64,000 bases of DNA from Azospirillum griseum. GTDB lineage: Bacteria; Pseudomonadota; Alphaproteobacteria; Azospirillales; Azospirillaceae. Shown in pieces: positions 8,294-19,233 of the stretch (positions are counted from its first letter, which is position 1; each line of letters begins with the position of its first letter). The position numbers and the translations under genes are program-made. Location of the stretch: NCBI RefSeq assembly GCF_003966125.1, contig NZ_RXMA01000022.1:27352-91351 (forward strand), given 5' to 3'. The notes beneath the pieces were generated by a model that was given only the letters and a program-made list of their open reading frames with translations, made no database searches and was not told where the DNA came from.

Positions 8294-10336
8294 ATGCTCC
8301 GGCTCAGAGATTTGCCCATCACCGTCAAGATCGTCAGTCTTGGTGTGGTGATGACCATCGGCACCGCCGTCGTCGCCTGGAAGGGCGACGACGGCATTTC
8401 AGCCACAAGCGGTGCCCTGATCCAGTATGAATCCATCTCGCAGCAGGACATCCGCCTGCGGCAATTGCGGGTCGACATGCTGGAAACCCGGTTGGCGCTG
8501 GAACGTTTTCTGGCCAGAGGTGACGCGTCGAACGTCGACGAGGTTCAGCAAGGCCTCAAATCGATCACCGCCATCCTGGCAGAAGCGTCGGCACGTGATT
8601 CCCGGCAAGCGGAGGAATTGACCCGCATCGGGACACTGATCGCCAGCTACAGCGACGCGTTCAAAAGCGTGCAGGAGTTGCAAGGGCGACGGGACGCGGC
8701 GGTGGCGCTGCTGCGCGGGCTGGGCACGGCGCTGAACGCCCAGGTGTCGGGCATCATGGAGGCCGCGCGCAAGGCCGACGCCCCGCCCCTGGCGGACGCG
8801 GCGGGGGACATCGTCAAGCTGGCGCTGACCGCGCAATTGGCGGTCGGCCGTCTGGCCGTGACCAGCGAGCGCAGCGACGCCGAGACCGCCACCAAGGCCA
8901 TCGACGCGCTGACCCAGGCACTGGCCGCCCTGAAGGGCCGCCCGGACGCCGCCACCATCGCCGAATCGGTGACGCGCGCCACCGGCATCGTCGCCGTCTA
9001 CAGCCGCAGCGTCGCCGATCTGGCGGAGGTCGCGTTGGAACGCCAACGCATCGCCACCGGCGTGCTCGACACCAACGGCTTGCAGGTCGGCAAGGAGATG
9101 GAGGCGCTGTCCGCCGTGCAGAGCGCCGAACGCGACCGTCTGGGGCAAAGCGCCGTCGCCCAGGCCGCCGACGCGGTGGCGTCGGTCTTCGTCATCGGCG
9201 CGGTTCTGGTGGTGGTTGGGCTGCTCGCCTCCGTCCTGATGGGCCGGATGATCGCCGTGCCGATCCTGCGCATCACCCGGATCATGGACGCCCTGTCGCG
9301 CGGCGGGGCGGACATCGTGCTGACCGACACCGCCCGCCGCGACGAAATCGGCACGATGGCCCGCGCCCTCAGCGTCTTCCAGGAAAACCGCGAACGGGTG
9401 GAGCGGATGCGGCAGGAACGCGAAGAGATGGAACGCACCGCCCGCGCCGAACGCCGCACCAGCATGTTGGCGCTGGCCGATGGCATCGAAACCGGCATCC
9501 AGACCATGGTCAGCCGGATGAGCGAGCGCATCGAGGGGCTGCGCGCCGCCGCCGCCGTGATGGCCGACAACGCCCAGCGGACCAGCGCGCACAGCGCCTC
9601 TGTCGCCGACACCAGCCTGCTGGCCTCCGCCAACGTCCGCTCCGTCGCCGCCGCCACCGAGGAGATGAACGCCACCAGCCAGGAAATCGCCCGGCAGATC
9701 GGCCATTCCGCCCAGGTCGCCGTCGCCGCCGCCGCCCAGGCCGACGGGGCCGATCAGAATGTGAAGGAGCTGGCCAACGCCGTGCTGCGCATTTCAGAGG
9801 TGGTGGACATCATCCGGGCGATTTCCTCGCAAACCAACCTGTTGGCGCTCAACGCCTTCATCGAGGCCGCGCGCGCCGGGGACAGCGGCAAGGGGTTCGC
9901 CGTGGTCGCCAACGAGGTCAAGCAATTGTCCAGCCAGACCGCGCGTTCCACCGACGACATCGCCGCGCAGATCGCCGTGGTGCAGACCGACACCAACCGC
10001 ACCGTCGGCGCGGTGCGCGACATCGTCGGCATCGTCACCCAGCTTCATCAGGCCGCCGAGGCCATCGCCAACGCCATCGAGGAGCAGCGCGGCGCGCTGG
10101 CCGAGATCGGCCGCAACATCCAGCAGGCCGCCGCCGGAACGGAAGACATCAACGCCCACGCCGCCAGCGTGTCGGACGAGGCCAAGCAAACCCTGGCCGT
10201 CGCCGCCGACGTCGCCAGCACCGCCGACGCGCTGATCGCCGAAGCCAACCAGCTCCGCCGCAGCGTCGAAGGCTTTGTCGCCGACATCCGCGACCGCAAC
10301 CGGGGAAGCGCACCGGTCGTCGCGCTGGCGGCCTGA
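8294..10336 (+). CDS. Methyl-accepting chemotaxis protein
   Basis: A 680-residue transmembrane chemoreceptor. TM1 is at about residues 8-28 and TM2 at about 298-318, enclosing a 270-residue, mostly helical periplasmic sensor that resembles helical-bundle (4HB or HBM-like) rather than Cache domains. A HAMP domain follows TM2 ([13 protein letters not shown] with [10 protein letters not shown]), then the signalling hairpin around residues 511-545 ([20 protein letters not shown], then [16 protein letters not shown]). ATG 8294 has AGGAAGG at 8280-8286; upstream in-frame codons lie inside the promoter region. The ligand cannot be read from sequence. It ends convergently with another MCP across a shared terminator. 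Confidence 0.9.
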   Translation: MLRLRDLPITVKIVSLGVVMTIGTAVVAWKGDDGISATSGALIQYESISQQDIRLRQLRVDMLETRLALERFLARGDASNVDEVQQGLKSITAILAEASARDSRQAEELTRIGTLIASYSDAFKSVQELQGRRDAAVALLRGLGTALNAQVSGIMEAARKADAPPLADAAGDIVKLALTAQLAVGRLAVTSERSDAETATKAIDALTQALAALKGRPDAATIAESVTRATGIVAVYSRSVADLAEVALERQRIATGVLDTNGLQVGKEMEALSAVQSAERDRLGQSAVAQAADAVASVFVIGAVLVVVGLLASVLMGRMIAVPILRITRIMDALSRGGADIVLTDTARRDEIGTMARALSVFQENRERVERMRQEREEMERTARAERRTSMLALADGIETGIQTMVSRMSERIEGLRAAAAVMADNAQRTSAHSASVADTSLLASANVRSVAAATEEMNATSQEIARQIGHSAQVAVAAAAQADGADQNVKELANAVLRISEVVDIIRAISSQTNLLALNAFIEAARAGDSGKGFAVVANEVKQLSSQTARSTDDIAAQIAVVQTDTNRTVGAVRDIVGIVTQLHQAAEAIANAIEEQRGALAEIGRNIQQAAAGTEDINAHAASVSDEAKQTLAVAADVASTADALIAEANQLRRSVEGFVADIRDRNRGSAPVVALAA

Positions 10337-10358
10337 AGCAGCGGACCGCACCCGAAAA

Positions 10359-10395
10359 CCAAGGCCCCCTTCCGTCTGATGCCGGATGGGGCCTT
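10359..10395. terminator. Bidirectional terminator between convergent MCP genes
   Basis: The arms AAGGCCCC (10359-10366) and GGGGCCTT (10388-10395) are exact complements, with partial extra pairing inside. It lies between the stop codons of two convergent genes. T-runs are short, so efficiency is uncertain, but the position fits. Confidence 0.6.
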
Positions 10396-10415
10396 GCGGT
10401 CGTTCCGCCGTCGCG

Positions 10416-12521
10416 TCAGGCGCTGCGCACCGACGCGATGAAGGCGGTGACTTCCTTGCGCAGGATGTCCGCTTCCTGCGCCAGACCGCTGGCGGCGTCC
10501 AGCACGCGGGCCGACGAACTGCCGGTTTCCGACACCACCCGGTTGACGCCGACGATGTTGCTCGACACCTCGCCTGTTCCGCGCGCCGCTTCCACCACGC
10601 TGCCGGCAATGTCGCGGGTTGCCGCCCCCTGCTCTTCGATCGCGGCGGCGATGGCGGTGGTGATTTCGCTGATCTGACCGATGGTTTGACCGATCCCCTC
10701 GATGGCCTCCTGCGCCCCGCCGGTTGCGATCTGGATGTCGCGCACCTTGGCCTGAATGTCTTCGGTCGCGCGGGCGGTTTGGGAGGCCAACGCCTTCACC
10801 TCGCTGGCGACCACGGCAAAACCCTTGCCCGCCTCGCCCGCGCGGGCCGCTTCGATGGTGGCGTTGAGCGCCAGCAGGTTGGTTTGACCGGCGATGGAGT
10901 TGATCATGTCCACCACCGTGCCGATGTCGCGGGCGGCGTCCGCCAGGGATTGCATGCTGGTCTTCGTGTCCGCCGCCTGCGTCACCGCCTGACCGGAAAT
11001 CTGGGTGGAGTTGGTCACTTGCCGCCCGATTTCGTGGATCGACGCCGACAACTCCTCGGTCGCCGACGCCACGGTCTGGACGTTGACCGACGCCTGTTCG
11101 GCCGCCGCCGCGACCGCCGTCACCAGATGGCCCGCCTGGGTGGCGTTGTCCGCCATGCCACCGGCCGTGCTGTGCATCTGCCGGGCCGCGTCGGACACGG
11201 CCTGGACGATGTGGGTGGTCTTGTTGCTGAAATCCTGGATCAGGGCGTCCAGTTCAACCGCCCGCTTTTCCTTCGCCGCCTGATCGCGCGCCTGTTCGGC
11301 GGCCAAACGGTCCGCCGTCATCATGCTGTCGCGGAACACCGCGACCGCCGCCGCCATCGCCCCGATCTCATCACGGCGGTCCTGCCCCGGAATCACCACG
11401 GACAGATCCCGATCCGCCAGACGCCGCATGGCGTCCGTCATCCGTTCAATCGGGCGCGACACGCGCAGGCGGGTGACGATCACCCCGCCCACCGACAGGA
11501 CCAGCGCGACCAGCAGCGTGCAGACCGACAGGATCATGTCCTGCTTGGCCACACGGAGTTGCTCACGCGCCCGGTCCAGCATCTGATCGACCGCCACCAG
11601 GGCAACGGTGACGATGTGGCCGGACTGCTCGGTGTCTTGCGGGCGCAGGGTGGACAGGTCCACGGGCGGCGTCTTGCCGTCCGCCAGGGCGCTCAGGATC
11701 GCCTTGCGCCGGTCAACCGCAGCGCCTTCGTAATTGACCTTGGCCTGTTCAACCGCCGCCTTCAGGGGCTTCGGGGTGTCGCTGCGGCTGGTCGCCTCCA
11801 CCACGGCGGCCCAGCTTTGGCGCGACTGCCCCCAGGATTCCGCCACCGATTGGGCGTCCGCCGCCGTCCACGGCTTGCCCGAGGCCAGGGCGCTCTGAAT
11901 CTGGAACATGACCAGGCCGATGCTCAACCGCGCGTTCCAGGCGGATCGCTTGGTCAACAGGAAGCCATCCAGCACCGGATCGACAAACTTGATCGACTCG
12001 TCCAGCAGATTGGTGCTGACGGTCAAGGCATCCTGCACATCGGTCAGCGCCTTGGAAAACTCGCCCGCGATTCCCGGATCGCGCGAGGCCTTGGGCTGCG
12101 CGAGGGCCGTGGACACCTTGGCACGGACACGGCCAAGCGCCTCGAATGCGGTCCGCAACTGATCGGCAGCGGCCCGTGCGCCGGGCAGGTCCAGAACGGC
12201 CAGCGCCGCGCTGATCGCCTGATACCCGTCCATCGTTTCCTGCTGGCGCGTCCCGATCTGGCGTTGATCGGCGTCGGTGATGGCCCCTTCGGCCCCCAGC
12301 GCGGGCGTCACCAAACCGCGCTCCAGCCGTGTGGCCAACAGCGTTTTCAGCAGATCCCGGCTGGTCGTGCTCAAACCCACCGCGCGGTCGGCGCTGCGCG
12401 TCTGACGAACGGCATCGACCAGATTTTGGGTGTTTTCCGCAACAAGCAGAACGCCAAGAAGAACGATCAGAACCCCAAGAGTGGCCCGAATGGACAGATT
12501 GCGAAACAGATCACCGAACAC
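10416..12521 (-). CDS. Methyl-accepting chemotaxis protein
   Basis: A 701-residue chemoreceptor with TM1 at about residues 8-30 and TM2 at about 328-350. The periplasmic region is long and helical, with an early segment ([15 protein letters not shown]) reminiscent of NIT-type sensor domains. HAMP follows ([17 protein letters not shown]), then the signalling tip near residues 540-575 ([20 protein letters not shown], then [16 protein letters not shown]). The only good start in frame is GTG 12521, which lacks a strong ribosome binding site, so the exact N-terminus is uncertain. Its sensor is unrelated to that of the neighbouring MCP, so they probably answer different stimuli. The upstream gap to 12709 is AT-rich and should carry its promoter. 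Confidence 0.9.
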   Translation of the reverse strand: MFGDLFRNLSIRATLGVLIVLLGVLLVAENTQNLVDAVRQTRSADRAVGLSTTSRDLLKTLLATRLERGLVTPALGAEGAITDADQRQIGTRQQETMDGYQAISAALAVLDLPGARAAADQLRTAFEALGRVRAKVSTALAQPKASRDPGIAGEFSKALTDVQDALTVSTNLLDESIKFVDPVLDGFLLTKRSAWNARLSIGLVMFQIQSALASGKPWTAADAQSVAESWGQSRQSWAAVVEATSRSDTPKPLKAAVEQAKVNYEGAAVDRRKAILSALADGKTPPVDLSTLRPQDTEQSGHIVTVALVAVDQMLDRAREQLRVAKQDMILSVCTLLVALVLSVGGVIVTRLRVSRPIERMTDAMRRLADRDLSVVIPGQDRRDEIGAMAAAVAVFRDSMMTADRLAAEQARDQAAKEKRAVELDALIQDFSNKTTHIVQAVSDAARQMHSTAGGMADNATQAGHLVTAVAAAAEQASVNVQTVASATEELSASIHEIGRQVTNSTQISGQAVTQAADTKTSMQSLADAARDIGTVVDMINSIAGQTNLLALNATIEAARAGEAGKGFAVVASEVKALASQTARATEDIQAKVRDIQIATGGAQEAIEGIGQTIGQISEITTAIAAAIEEQGAATRDIAGSVVEAARGTGEVSSNIVGVNRVVSETGSSSARVLDAASGLAQEADILRKEVTAFIASVRSA

Positions 12522-12709
12522 GATGGCAGCATCCCAAACGAATTGTACTGAATTGGTCAGACATCTTACAATATTGCGACAACAACTTCCACTGGCATTT
12601 ATAAAAGATATTAAGAATTGATATTATTCTAAATTGTCACTTCAACCAAGCAATCCAGCATTCCCCACAGACAATCCTCAACCTCCGGCAGGGAACAGCC
12701 GATGCGCGC

Positions 12710-13162
12710 TCACACCGGGATGGAGCGGGTGGCGACGATGTGGTTCATGACGCAGGTCATCACCGTTTCGCCGCGTTGGTTCACGGTGGCGTAGGCCAGC
12801 CGCACCGTTCCCCGGTCGCCACGCCGGGAGGCGCGGGCCTCCACCACCTCGACGCGGACGCGCAGGGTGTCGCCCGGGCGCACCGGGATGAGCCAGCGCA
12901 CATCGTCCATCCCCGATCCGCCCAGCCCGGTGCCGGTGATGATCCCGGTGTCACGCAGCAGCCGGAAGGTCAGGGACAGCGTGTGGAAACCGCTGGCGAT
13001 CAGGCCCTGGAACGGCCCCGCCGCCGCCGCGACCACATCCATGTGAAAGGGCTGGGGATCGAAACGCTGGGCGAAATCCATGATCATGCTGTCGGTCAGG
13101 GTCGCGCCTTCGGTTTCGATCACATCGCCGACCTGGAACTCTTCAAACCACCGCCCCGCCAT
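12710..13162 (-). CDS. MaoC-family dehydratase
   Basis: A 150-residue single hot-dog-fold protein of the MaoC family, which hydrates or dehydrates acyl-CoA thioesters of the (R)-3-hydroxy type. The conserved block is FAQRFDPQPFHMD at about residues 30-42, followed by GLIASGFHTLSLTFRLL and a C-terminal basic strand. It lies 39 bases downstream of the CorC/HlyC gene on the same strand, though the functions are unrelated. The substrate is not predictable. ATG 13162 is preceded by GGGGAAGGGG, an acceptable ribosome binding site. Confidence 0.85.
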   Translation of the reverse strand: MAGRWFEEFQVGDVIETEGATLTDSMIMDFAQRFDPQPFHMDVVAAAAGPFQGLIASGFHTLSLTFRLLRDTGIITGTGLGGSGMDDVRWLIPVRPGDTLRVRVEVVEARASRRGDRGTVRLAYATVNQRGETVMTCVMNHIVATRSIPV

Positions 13163-13201
13163 GCCGCGCCCCTTCCCCGATTGTGTCTTGTTCCCGCCGC
13201 G

Positions 13202-14503
13202 TCACTCGTCCGCCGCGTCGGGGTTGCGTTGAATCAGCACCTTGTCGATGCGCCGCCCGTCCATGTCCACCACCTCGAACCGGATGCCGCGCCAGTGGAA
13301 AAACTCCGCCGCGCGCGGCACATGGCCGAAATGGTTGAGCAGGAAGCCCGCCAGCGTGTGGAAATCGCCGTCGCCCTTCATGTTCTTGACACCGATCAGC
13401 GCCTCGACCTCCTCGACCGGGGACATGCCGTCCACCAGCCAACTGCCGTCCTCGCGCTGGACCGCGCTGGAATCGCCATCCTGGCCCAGATCGGGCAGTT
13501 CGCCCGCGATGGCCTCCAGAATGTCGGTCATGGTGACGATGCCCTCGACGCTGCCATACTCGTCCACCACCACGGCCATCTGCGCGCTGGCCTGCTTGAA
13601 CAGCTCCAGCAGGCGCAGCACCGGGGTTCCGTCGTGGACGACCAGCGGCTTGACCATCGCCGCCCGCAGATCGAAGGACGTGCCGTTCAAGGACTGGTCC
13701 AGCAACGCCTTGGTGGAGACGATGCCCAACACCTCGTCCACATCGCCGCTGCACAGGGGAAAGCGGGAATAGCCGCTGTCGCGGATCTCGCGGCTCGCCA
13801 CGTCGGTCGGATCGTTGACGTCCAGCCAGATCACATCCGGGCGCGGCGTCATGATCGACCGCACGCTGCGGTCGGCCAGATGCAGCACGCCTTCGATCAT
13901 CTGGCGTTCCACAGGGTCGAACACGCCGGTCTGCTCACCCTCCTTGATCAGGGTTTTGACCTCCTCCTCCGTCACCGTCTGCTCGCGCACGGTCGGCAGG
14001 CGCAGCAGCTTCAGCACCGCGTCGCTCGACACGCCCAACAGCCAGACGACGGGGGCGGACACGCGCGACACCGTGCTCATCGGCCCGGCGACCAGACAGG
14101 CGATCCGCTCCGACGCCACCAGCGCCATGCGCTTGGGGACCAGCTCGCCGATGATGAGCGAGAAATAGGTGATGGCCGCGACCACCAGGGCGAAGGCCAC
14201 CGGCTGGCCATAGGGGGCGATCCACTCCACCTGATTCAAGACCACGCCCAGCCGGTCGGCCAGGGTGGCCCCGCCATAGGCACCGGCGACGATGCCGGTG
14301 ACGCTGATGCCCACCTGCACCGTGGACAGGAAGCGGCTGGGATCCTCCGACAGGGCCAGCGCCGCGCGGGCACCCTTCCCCGCCTTCCCTTCGGCCAACT
14401 GCTGAAGCCGGGCGCGGCGCGCCGACACCAGCGCCATTTCCGACATGGCGAAAAAGGCGTTGAGCAGGATCAGCAGCAGAATGACCAACAATTCCCAGAT
14501 CAT
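13202..14503 (-). CDS. CorC/HlyC-type hemolysin-family membrane protein (CNNM + CBS)
   Basis: A 433-residue inner-membrane protein with three parts: a DUF21/CNNM transmembrane domain (about 1-190, beginning with a hydrophobic run ending NAFFAMSEMALVSARR), a CBS pair (about 205-330, with MTPRPDVIWLD and YSRFPLCSG), and a C-terminal CorC_HlyC domain (about 345-425). The family is linked to magnesium or cobalt efflux and resistance. The older name hemolysin is historical. It sits between an ExoD-like gene and a MaoC gene, all leftward, with a 25-base gap to the former, so a short operon is possible. Confidence 0.9.
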   Translation of the reverse strand: MIWELLVILLLILLNAFFAMSEMALVSARRARLQQLAEGKAGKGARAALALSEDPSRFLSTVQVGISVTGIVAGAYGGATLADRLGVVLNQVEWIAPYGQPVAFALVVAAITYFSLIIGELVPKRMALVASERIACLVAGPMSTVSRVSAPVVWLLGVSSDAVLKLLRLPTVREQTVTEEEVKTLIKEGEQTGVFDPVERQMIEGVLHLADRSVRSIMTPRPDVIWLDVNDPTDVASREIRDSGYSRFPLCSGDVDEVLGIVSTKALLDQSLNGTSFDLRAAMVKPLVVHDGTPVLRLLELFKQASAQMAVVVDEYGSVEGIVTMTDILEAIAGELPDLGQDGDSSAVQREDGSWLVDGMSPVEEVEALIGVKNMKGDGDFHTLAGFLLNHFGHVPRAAEFFHWRGIRFEVVDMDGRRIDKVLIQRNPDAADE

Positions 14504-14528
14504 GGCGTTTTGCCCGAAGGGCGCTCCC

Positions 14529-15188
14529 TCAACCGTAAAACAAGCGCAGGGCCGCGTCGCCCGCCAGGCCCAGGCCCAGCAGAACGGCGGCGACGATGCC
14601 CAGCGCGATGAGGCCCGTCACCAGACCGGCCAGAACGAACAGCCCATCCCCCTCGATCAGCCCAAGGGCGATGAGGGCGATGGCGAAAGCGGGGGGCTGG
14701 TTGCCGAACACGATGGGCAGCGCCAGCACGGCGGCCAGCAGCATCACCGCCAGCCCCAGGGCGCGTTCGGCCCGTGCCCCGACCAGCGCGGGCAGGCGGG
14801 GCCGCAACCGGCGCTCCACCCGCAAGGCCCAGGGATGCGCGCGCCGGACCACGGCCAGAAAGGCATCACGATCCAGCGTGACCGCCGCCAAACGGCGGGG
14901 CAGCCACAGGCTGGACCGGCCAAGCGCCAGTTGTGCGCCCAGCAGGATCATCGGCAGGCCGGTCGCGGTGGACAGTCCGGGAACCGGCAAAATATTGGGA
15001 ATGGACAGGATCAGCAGCAGCGCGCCAAAGGCGCGATCCCCCAGCGCCGCCGCCAAGTCACCCAGCGCGACACGCGGCTGATGGGCGGCCACCAGAATGG
15101 ATTCCAGCAGATCGGACGCGCGCGCGCGACCAGCAACGGCCCCTGGAGGCTCCGAATCGGACGCCCCGGACGGTCGGTCTTTGCTCAC
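14529..15188 (-). CDS. ExoD-family exopolysaccharide-related membrane protein
   Basis: A 219-residue integral membrane protein resembling ExoD of rhizobia. The family signature is visible as LGDRAFGALLLILSIPNILPVPG near residues 45-68, followed by LPMILLGAQLALG and further hydrophobic segments. ExoD is required for normal exopolysaccharide production and alkali tolerance in Sinorhizobium, but its biochemical role is not known. No polysaccharide genes lie nearby. It is leftward with the CorC-like gene 25 bases downstream. Confidence 0.8.
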   Translation of the reverse strand: MSKDRPSGASDSEPPGAVAGRARASDLLESILVAAHQPRVALGDLAAALGDRAFGALLLILSIPNILPVPGLSTATGLPMILLGAQLALGRSSLWLPRRLAAVTLDRDAFLAVVRRAHPWALRVERRLRPRLPALVGARAERALGLAVMLLAAVLALPIVFGNQPPAFAIALIALGLIEGDGLFVLAGLVTGLIALGIVAAVLLGLGLAGDAALRLFYG

Positions 15189-15327
15189 GGCAGTCTCCGG
15201 CGCGGAACGCGGCGAGGACCGGGTGACGGGTGTGGCGGGCGCATGGACCTTTCGCAGCGCAGCGGCGACGATCTTCCTTGTACAGGAAGCGGCCCGCCAA
15301 CACCAGCATCGGTTGGATCGGGTGCGT

Positions 15328-16005
15328 TCACCCCGCCATGCTGGAGCAAAGGGCGGCGCAGACGGCGGCGCTGGGCGCGGTCCAGCCGACGATTCCGCCC
15401 TGGGCGCGGATCATCTCCAGCGCGGCGGCCTTGAAGGCGGGGAAATAGCTCTCGGTCGCGTCCTCCACCAACAGGCACTCATAACCCCGGTCGTTGGCCT
15501 CGCGCATGGTGGTTTGCACGCACACCTCAGTCGTCACCCCGGCGAAAACCAGATGGGTGACAGCGCGCGCGGTCAACAGGTCATGAAGGGGGGTAGCCCA
15601 GAAGGCCCCCTTGCCGGGCTTGTCGATCACGGTTTCATCGGGCAGCGGGGCCAGCGCCGGGATGATCGCCGCCCCCGGCTCCCCCGCCACCAGAATCCGC
15701 CCCATCGGGCCGGGGTCGCCGATGCGCAGATCGCCGCGCCCGCGCGCCCGCTTGGACGGCGGGCAATCGGACAGGTCGGGGCGGTGCGCCTCGCGCGTGT
15801 GGATGACCGGCAAGCCAGCGGCGCGGAAGGCGTCGAGCAGCGCGCGGGTCGGCCCCACCGCCGGGGCCAGCCGCGACACGTCGTTGCCCAACGCCGCGCC
15901 AAAGCCGCCGGGTTCCAGGAAATCCCGCTGCATGTCGATGACGATCAGCGCCGTGCCGGGGATCGGCAGGTCGAATTCATAGGGCTGGGCTGGGATGATC
16001 GGCAT
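15328..16005 (-). CDS. Isochorismatase-fold cysteine hydrolase, candidate triuret hydrolase
   Basis: A 225-residue cysteine hydrolase with the Asp-Lys-Cys triad of the family: D24 (IVIDMQRDF), a lysine in [10 protein letters not shown], and C162 ([19 protein letters not shown]). It shares with the nearby biuret hydrolase the segments [18 protein letters not shown] and GEPG, so it is a diverged relative and not an ordinary isochorismatase. It is the last gene of the operon and overlaps the ABC ATPase gene by 29 bases. Because the cluster contains carboxybiuret-processing genes but no cyanuric acid hydrolase, I infer triuret or a related ureide as substrate. Ureidoacrylate-type or other amide hydrolysis remains possible. 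Confidence 0.7.
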   Translation of the reverse strand: MPIIPAQPYEFDLPIPGTALIVIDMQRDFLEPGGFGAALGNDVSRLAPAVGPTRALLDAFRAAGLPVIHTREAHRPDLSDCPPSKRARGRGDLRIGDPGPMGRILVAGEPGAAIIPALAPLPDETVIDKPGKGAFWATPLHDLLTARAVTHLVFAGVTTEVCVQTTMREANDRGYECLLVEDATESYFPAFKAAALEMIRAQGGIVGWTAPSAAVCAALCSSMAG

Positions 16006-17611
16006 GGGTCGTCTCCGCTGGAATCGTCGCCGCTGGGGTGGTCTCCGCCGTCCGCCCGTTCGGCGGGGTATGGGCAGCGGCGGGGGCGGCGTGCCCGGCC
16101 ATGCAACGGCCGATCACGGTCAGGTCGGCGCTGGCCGGGGTGGTTTCGTGGACGATGCGGCCGTGCGACATCACCAGCAGCCGGTCGGACAGCTCCAGCA
16201 GCTCGTCCAGATCCTCGCTGACCAGCAGCACGGCGGTTCCCCGGTTCCGCGCCTCCACGATCTGGGCGTGGATGTCGGCGACCGCCGCGAAATCCAGGCC
16301 GAACACCGGGTTGGCGACGATCAGAACCGACACGTCGCCCGACAGCTCCCGCGCCAGAACCGCGCGCTGCACGTTGCCGCCCGACAGGGTGGCGATGGCG
16401 GCCTCCGGCCCGTTGGTCTTCACCCGGTAGCGGTCGATCAGGGCCAGCGCGGCCTTCCGCATCGCCCCGGTGTCCAGCCACCAGCCGCCGCGCGCGAAGG
16501 GGGGCTGGTCGAAGTTGCGGAAGGCCATGTTCTCGGCCACGCTCATGCCCGGCACGCAGGCCGATTTCAACGGCTCCTCGGGCAGGGAAAACACCTTGTG
16601 GCGGCGCATCTCGGCCCGCGTGGCGGTGTAGGGCGCGCCGTGCACGCGCAAGGCCCCGGCGCTGGCCGGGCGCTGGCCGGCCAGCACCTGCACCAACTCC
16701 ACCTGCCCGTTGCCCGACACCCCGGCCACGCCGACGATTTCCCCGGCCCGCACCCGCACATCGACGCCGCGCACCGCCGGGTTTCCGGCGTCGTCCTGCG
16801 CGTGCAAGCCGACCACCTCCAGCCGGACATCGGTCTGCGGGGTGGCCGCGCGCGCCGCCGGGGCAGCGACCGCCGTGTCGCCGATCATCAAACGGGCCAG
16901 CGTGTCCGGCGTGTGCCCGGCCACCAGCCCGCTGCCGGTCAAGCGCCCCCGGCGCAGCACCGACACATCGTCGGCAAAGGCCATCACCTCGCGGAACTTG
17001 TGGGTGATGATGAGGACGCTGAGACGCCCGGCCCGCGCCATCCCCCGGATCAGCCCCAGCGTCTCGTCCGCCTCGTCGGGGGTGAGGACGGAGGTCGGTT
17101 CGTCCAGAATCAGGAAACGGGCCTTCAGGTAGAGTTGCTTGACGATCTCCGCCTTCTGCTTGTCGCCCGCCGCCAGCGTGGCGACCGGCGCGTCGAGATC
17201 GACGGCGAAGGGCATGGTCCGCATGAAGTCGGTCAGCGCGGCGCGCTCCGCCGCCCAATCGATCAGGCCCGGCACCTCCGCCCGCGCCATCACGAGATTT
17301 TCCAGCACCGTCATGCGCGGGACCAGGGTGAAATGCTGGTAGACCATGCCCAGCCCGTGTTTCTGGGCCACGCGCGGGTTGCCGATGGCGACCTCGTGGT
17401 TGTCCACCACCACGGCCCCCTCGTCGGGCCGGTAAAAGCCCATGATGCATTTGACCAGCGTGCTTTTCCCGGCCCCATTCTCGCCCAACAGGGCATGGAC
17501 CGTGCCGGGCCGCACCTTCAGCGTCACGGCGTCCAGCGCGGTGAAGGCCCCGAACCGCTTGGTGATCGCCACCGCTTCCAGCGCCGGGGCCACGGGGGGA
17601 GCGGCGGTCAT
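15977..17611 (-). CDS. ABC transporter ATPase, BMP/nucleoside-type, two nucleotide-binding domains
   Basis: A 544-residue ATPase with two fused nucleotide-binding domains, as in sugar (RbsA) and BMP/nucleoside importers. The first has Walker A GENGAGKS (43-50) and Walker B LILDEPTS with a degenerate signature [11 protein letters not shown]. The second has the usual degenerate P-loop of this type ([10 protein letters not shown]) and an LSGGNVQRA signature followed by ANPVFGLD where most members have NPTRGLD. The start ATG overlaps the biuret hydrolase stop by four bases (ATGA), indicating translational coupling. With the two permeases and the binding protein upstream it forms a complete importer, here inferred to take up biuret or related ureides. 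Confidence 0.88.
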   Translation of the reverse strand: MTAAPPVAPALEAVAITKRFGAFTALDAVTLKVRPGTVHALLGENGAGKSTLVKCIMGFYRPDEGAVVVDNHEVAIGNPRVAQKHGLGMVYQHFTLVPRMTVLENLVMARAEVPGLIDWAAERAALTDFMRTMPFAVDLDAPVATLAAGDKQKAEIVKQLYLKARFLILDEPTSVLTPDEADETLGLIRGMARAGRLSVLIITHKFREVMAFADDVSVLRRGRLTGSGLVAGHTPDTLARLMIGDTAVAAPAARAATPQTDVRLEVVGLHAQDDAGNPAVRGVDVRVRAGEIVGVAGVSGNGQVELVQVLAGQRPASAGALRVHGAPYTATRAEMRRHKVFSLPEEPLKSACVPGMSVAENMAFRNFDQPPFARGGWWLDTGAMRKAALALIDRYRVKTNGPEAAIATLSGGNVQRAVLARELSGDVSVLIVANPVFGLDFAAVADIHAQIVEARNRGTAVLLVSEDLDELLELSDRLLVMSHGRIVHETTPASADLTVIGRCMAGHAAPAAAHTPPNGRTAETTPAATIPAETTHADHPSPAL

Positions 17612-18291
17612 GGCATGGCCTCCAGCAGCGCGGCGGACCCGCTGACCGCACCGAACACGCCGCCCTGCATCGTCACCATCTTCACCGCCGCCGCGTGGTT
17701 GCCGGGGTCGGTGGCCCCGCAGCAATCCTCCAGCAACAGGCACTCGAACCCCCGGTCGTTGGCCTCACGCATGGTGGTGTGGACGCAGACGTCGGTGGTG
17801 ATGCCGGTCAGGATCAGGTTGTCGATGCCGCGCGACCGCAGGATCAACTCCAGGTCGGTGGCGCAGAAGCTGCCCTTGCCCGGCTTGTCGATGATCGGTT
17901 CGCCGGGCAGCGGGGCCAGTTCGGGAATGATCTCCCACCCCGGTTCGCCGCGCACCAGGATGCGCCCGCAGGGGCCGGGGTCGCCGATCCCGGCGTTCAT
18001 TTGACGCGACCGCCAGCGCTTGTTGGCGGGCAGATCGGACAGGTCGGGCCGGTGCCCCTCGCGGGTGTGCAGGACGTGCCACCCGGCGCGGCGGGCGGCG
18101 GCCAGCACGCGGCGGATCGGCTCGATCGGTGCCCGGGTCAGCGACAGGTCATAGCCCATGCTGTCCACATAGCCGCCGACGCCGCAGAAATCCGTCTGCA
18201 TGTCGATGATGATGAGCGCGGTGTTGTCGGACCGCAGCGCGCCGTTGTAGGGCCAGGGATAGGGGTTGGCGGGGATGAAGCGTTCGGGCAT
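17608..18291 (-). CDS. biuH: Biuret amidohydrolase (BiuH)
   Basis: A 227-residue isochorismatase-fold cysteine hydrolase that closely follows what I recall of Rhizobium leguminosarum Biu[12 protein letters not shown], then [50 protein letters not shown] and [17 protein letters not shown]. Catalytic residues are D30, the lysine of DKPGKG and C169. BiuH cleaves biuret to allophanate and ammonia in the cytoplasm; allophanate is then removed by AtzF encoded in the same cluster. ATG 18291 with AAGGA seven bases upstream is chosen over a longer frame that would enter the permease gene. It sits inside the ABC transporter operon, between permease and ATPase genes. Confidence 0.9.
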   Translation of the reverse strand: MPERFIPANPYPWPYNGALRSDNTALIIIDMQTDFCGVGGYVDSMGYDLSLTRAPIEPIRRVLAAARRAGWHVLHTREGHRPDLSDLPANKRWRSRQMNAGIGDPGPCGRILVRGEPGWEIIPELAPLPGEPIIDKPGKGSFCATDLELILRSRGIDNLILTGITTDVCVHTTMREANDRGFECLLLEDCCGATDPGNHAAAVKMVTMQGGVFGAVSGSAALLEAMP

Positions 18292-18304
18292 GGCGGCGTC
18301 CTTA

Positions 18305-19231
18305 TCAACGGGTGACGGACAGCTCGGCCGGGGCACCGGCCAACCGGTGGCGCGCCGACGAGGTGGCGATCATGATGGCGAGCGTCAGCGCGTAGGGCGC
18401 GGCGTTGAACAGGTAATAGCCCTGGGTGACGCCGACCGATTGCAGGGCCGGACCCAAGGCCCCCGCCCCGCCGAACAGCAGCGCCGCCCAGAAACACAAC
18501 ACGGGATCCCAGCGCGCGAAGATCACCAGCGCCACGGCGGTGATTCCCTGCCCGCTGGACAGCCGTTCGTTCCAGCTTCCCGGATAATGCAGCGACAGGA
18601 AGGAGCCGCCGACCCCGGCCAGGAAGCCGCCCGCCATGGTGGCCAGCATCCGCGTCCGGTTGACGGCGTAGCCCATCGCCCGCGCGGCCTCCGCGCTTTC
18701 GCCGACGATGCGCAGGGTCATGCCCCAGCGGGTGTTGCGCAGCCCCCACAGCAGGACCGGGGCCAGCACGGCCCCGATCAGGAACAGGGCGTTGACCTGC
18801 AACGCGTCGCGCACCTGCTGCGACGAACTCCACCAGCCAAAGCCGATGGCGGGCAGTTGCGGGGCCTGCGGCTGGATGTAGGGCTTGCCCAGGAAAAAGG
18901 CCAAACCGGTCCCCAGCAGCATCAGGGCGATGCCGACGGCGATGTCGTTGACCCGGTCCAGCGAGCAGATGGCCGCGTGCAGCGCGCCGAAGACGGTCCC
19001 CGCCAGCCCGGCGACCAACACCCCCAGCCAGGGATTCCCGGTGGCGTAGGACACGGCGTAGCCGCTCATCGCCCCCATCACCAGGGTTCCTTCCAAACCC
19101 AGATTGATGCGCCCGCTCTTTTCCGTCAGGCATTCGCCCAGACTGACGAAGAGAAAGGGCGTGGACACGCGGATGGCCCCGGCCAGCACCGCCAGCGGCA
19201 CCCCCCACCAACCCAGCGCGGTGTCGTCCAT
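18305..19231 (-). CDS. ABC transporter permease 2 (BMP/nucleoside type)
   Basis: A 308-residue permease of the BPD_transp_2 family with about eight to ten hydrophobic segments. Characteristic features are an early [20 protein letters not shown] motif, which marks the second permease in BMP-type (nucleoside/purine) importers, and a central [20 protein letters not shown] cytoplasmic loop. ATG 19231 lies two bases after the stop of permease 1, so the two are translationally linked. It pairs with permease 1 to form the membrane channel. A longer open frame through permease 1 exists in another phase but is not a real fusion. Confidence 0.88.
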   Translation of the reverse strand: MDDTALGWWGVPLAVLAGAIRVSTPFLFVSLGECLTEKSGRINLGLEGTLVMGAMSGYAVSYATGNPWLGVLVAGLAGTVFGALHAAICSLDRVNDIAVGIALMLLGTGLAFFLGKPYIQPQAPQLPAIGFGWWSSSQQVRDALQVNALFLIGAVLAPVLLWGLRNTRWGMTLRIVGESAEAARAMGYAVNRTRMLATMAGGFLAGVGGSFLSLHYPGSWNERLSSGQGITAVALVIFARWDPVLCFWAALLFGGAGALGPALQSVGVTQGYYLFNAAPYALTLAIMIATSSARHRLAGAPAELSVTR

Positions 19232-19233
19232 GG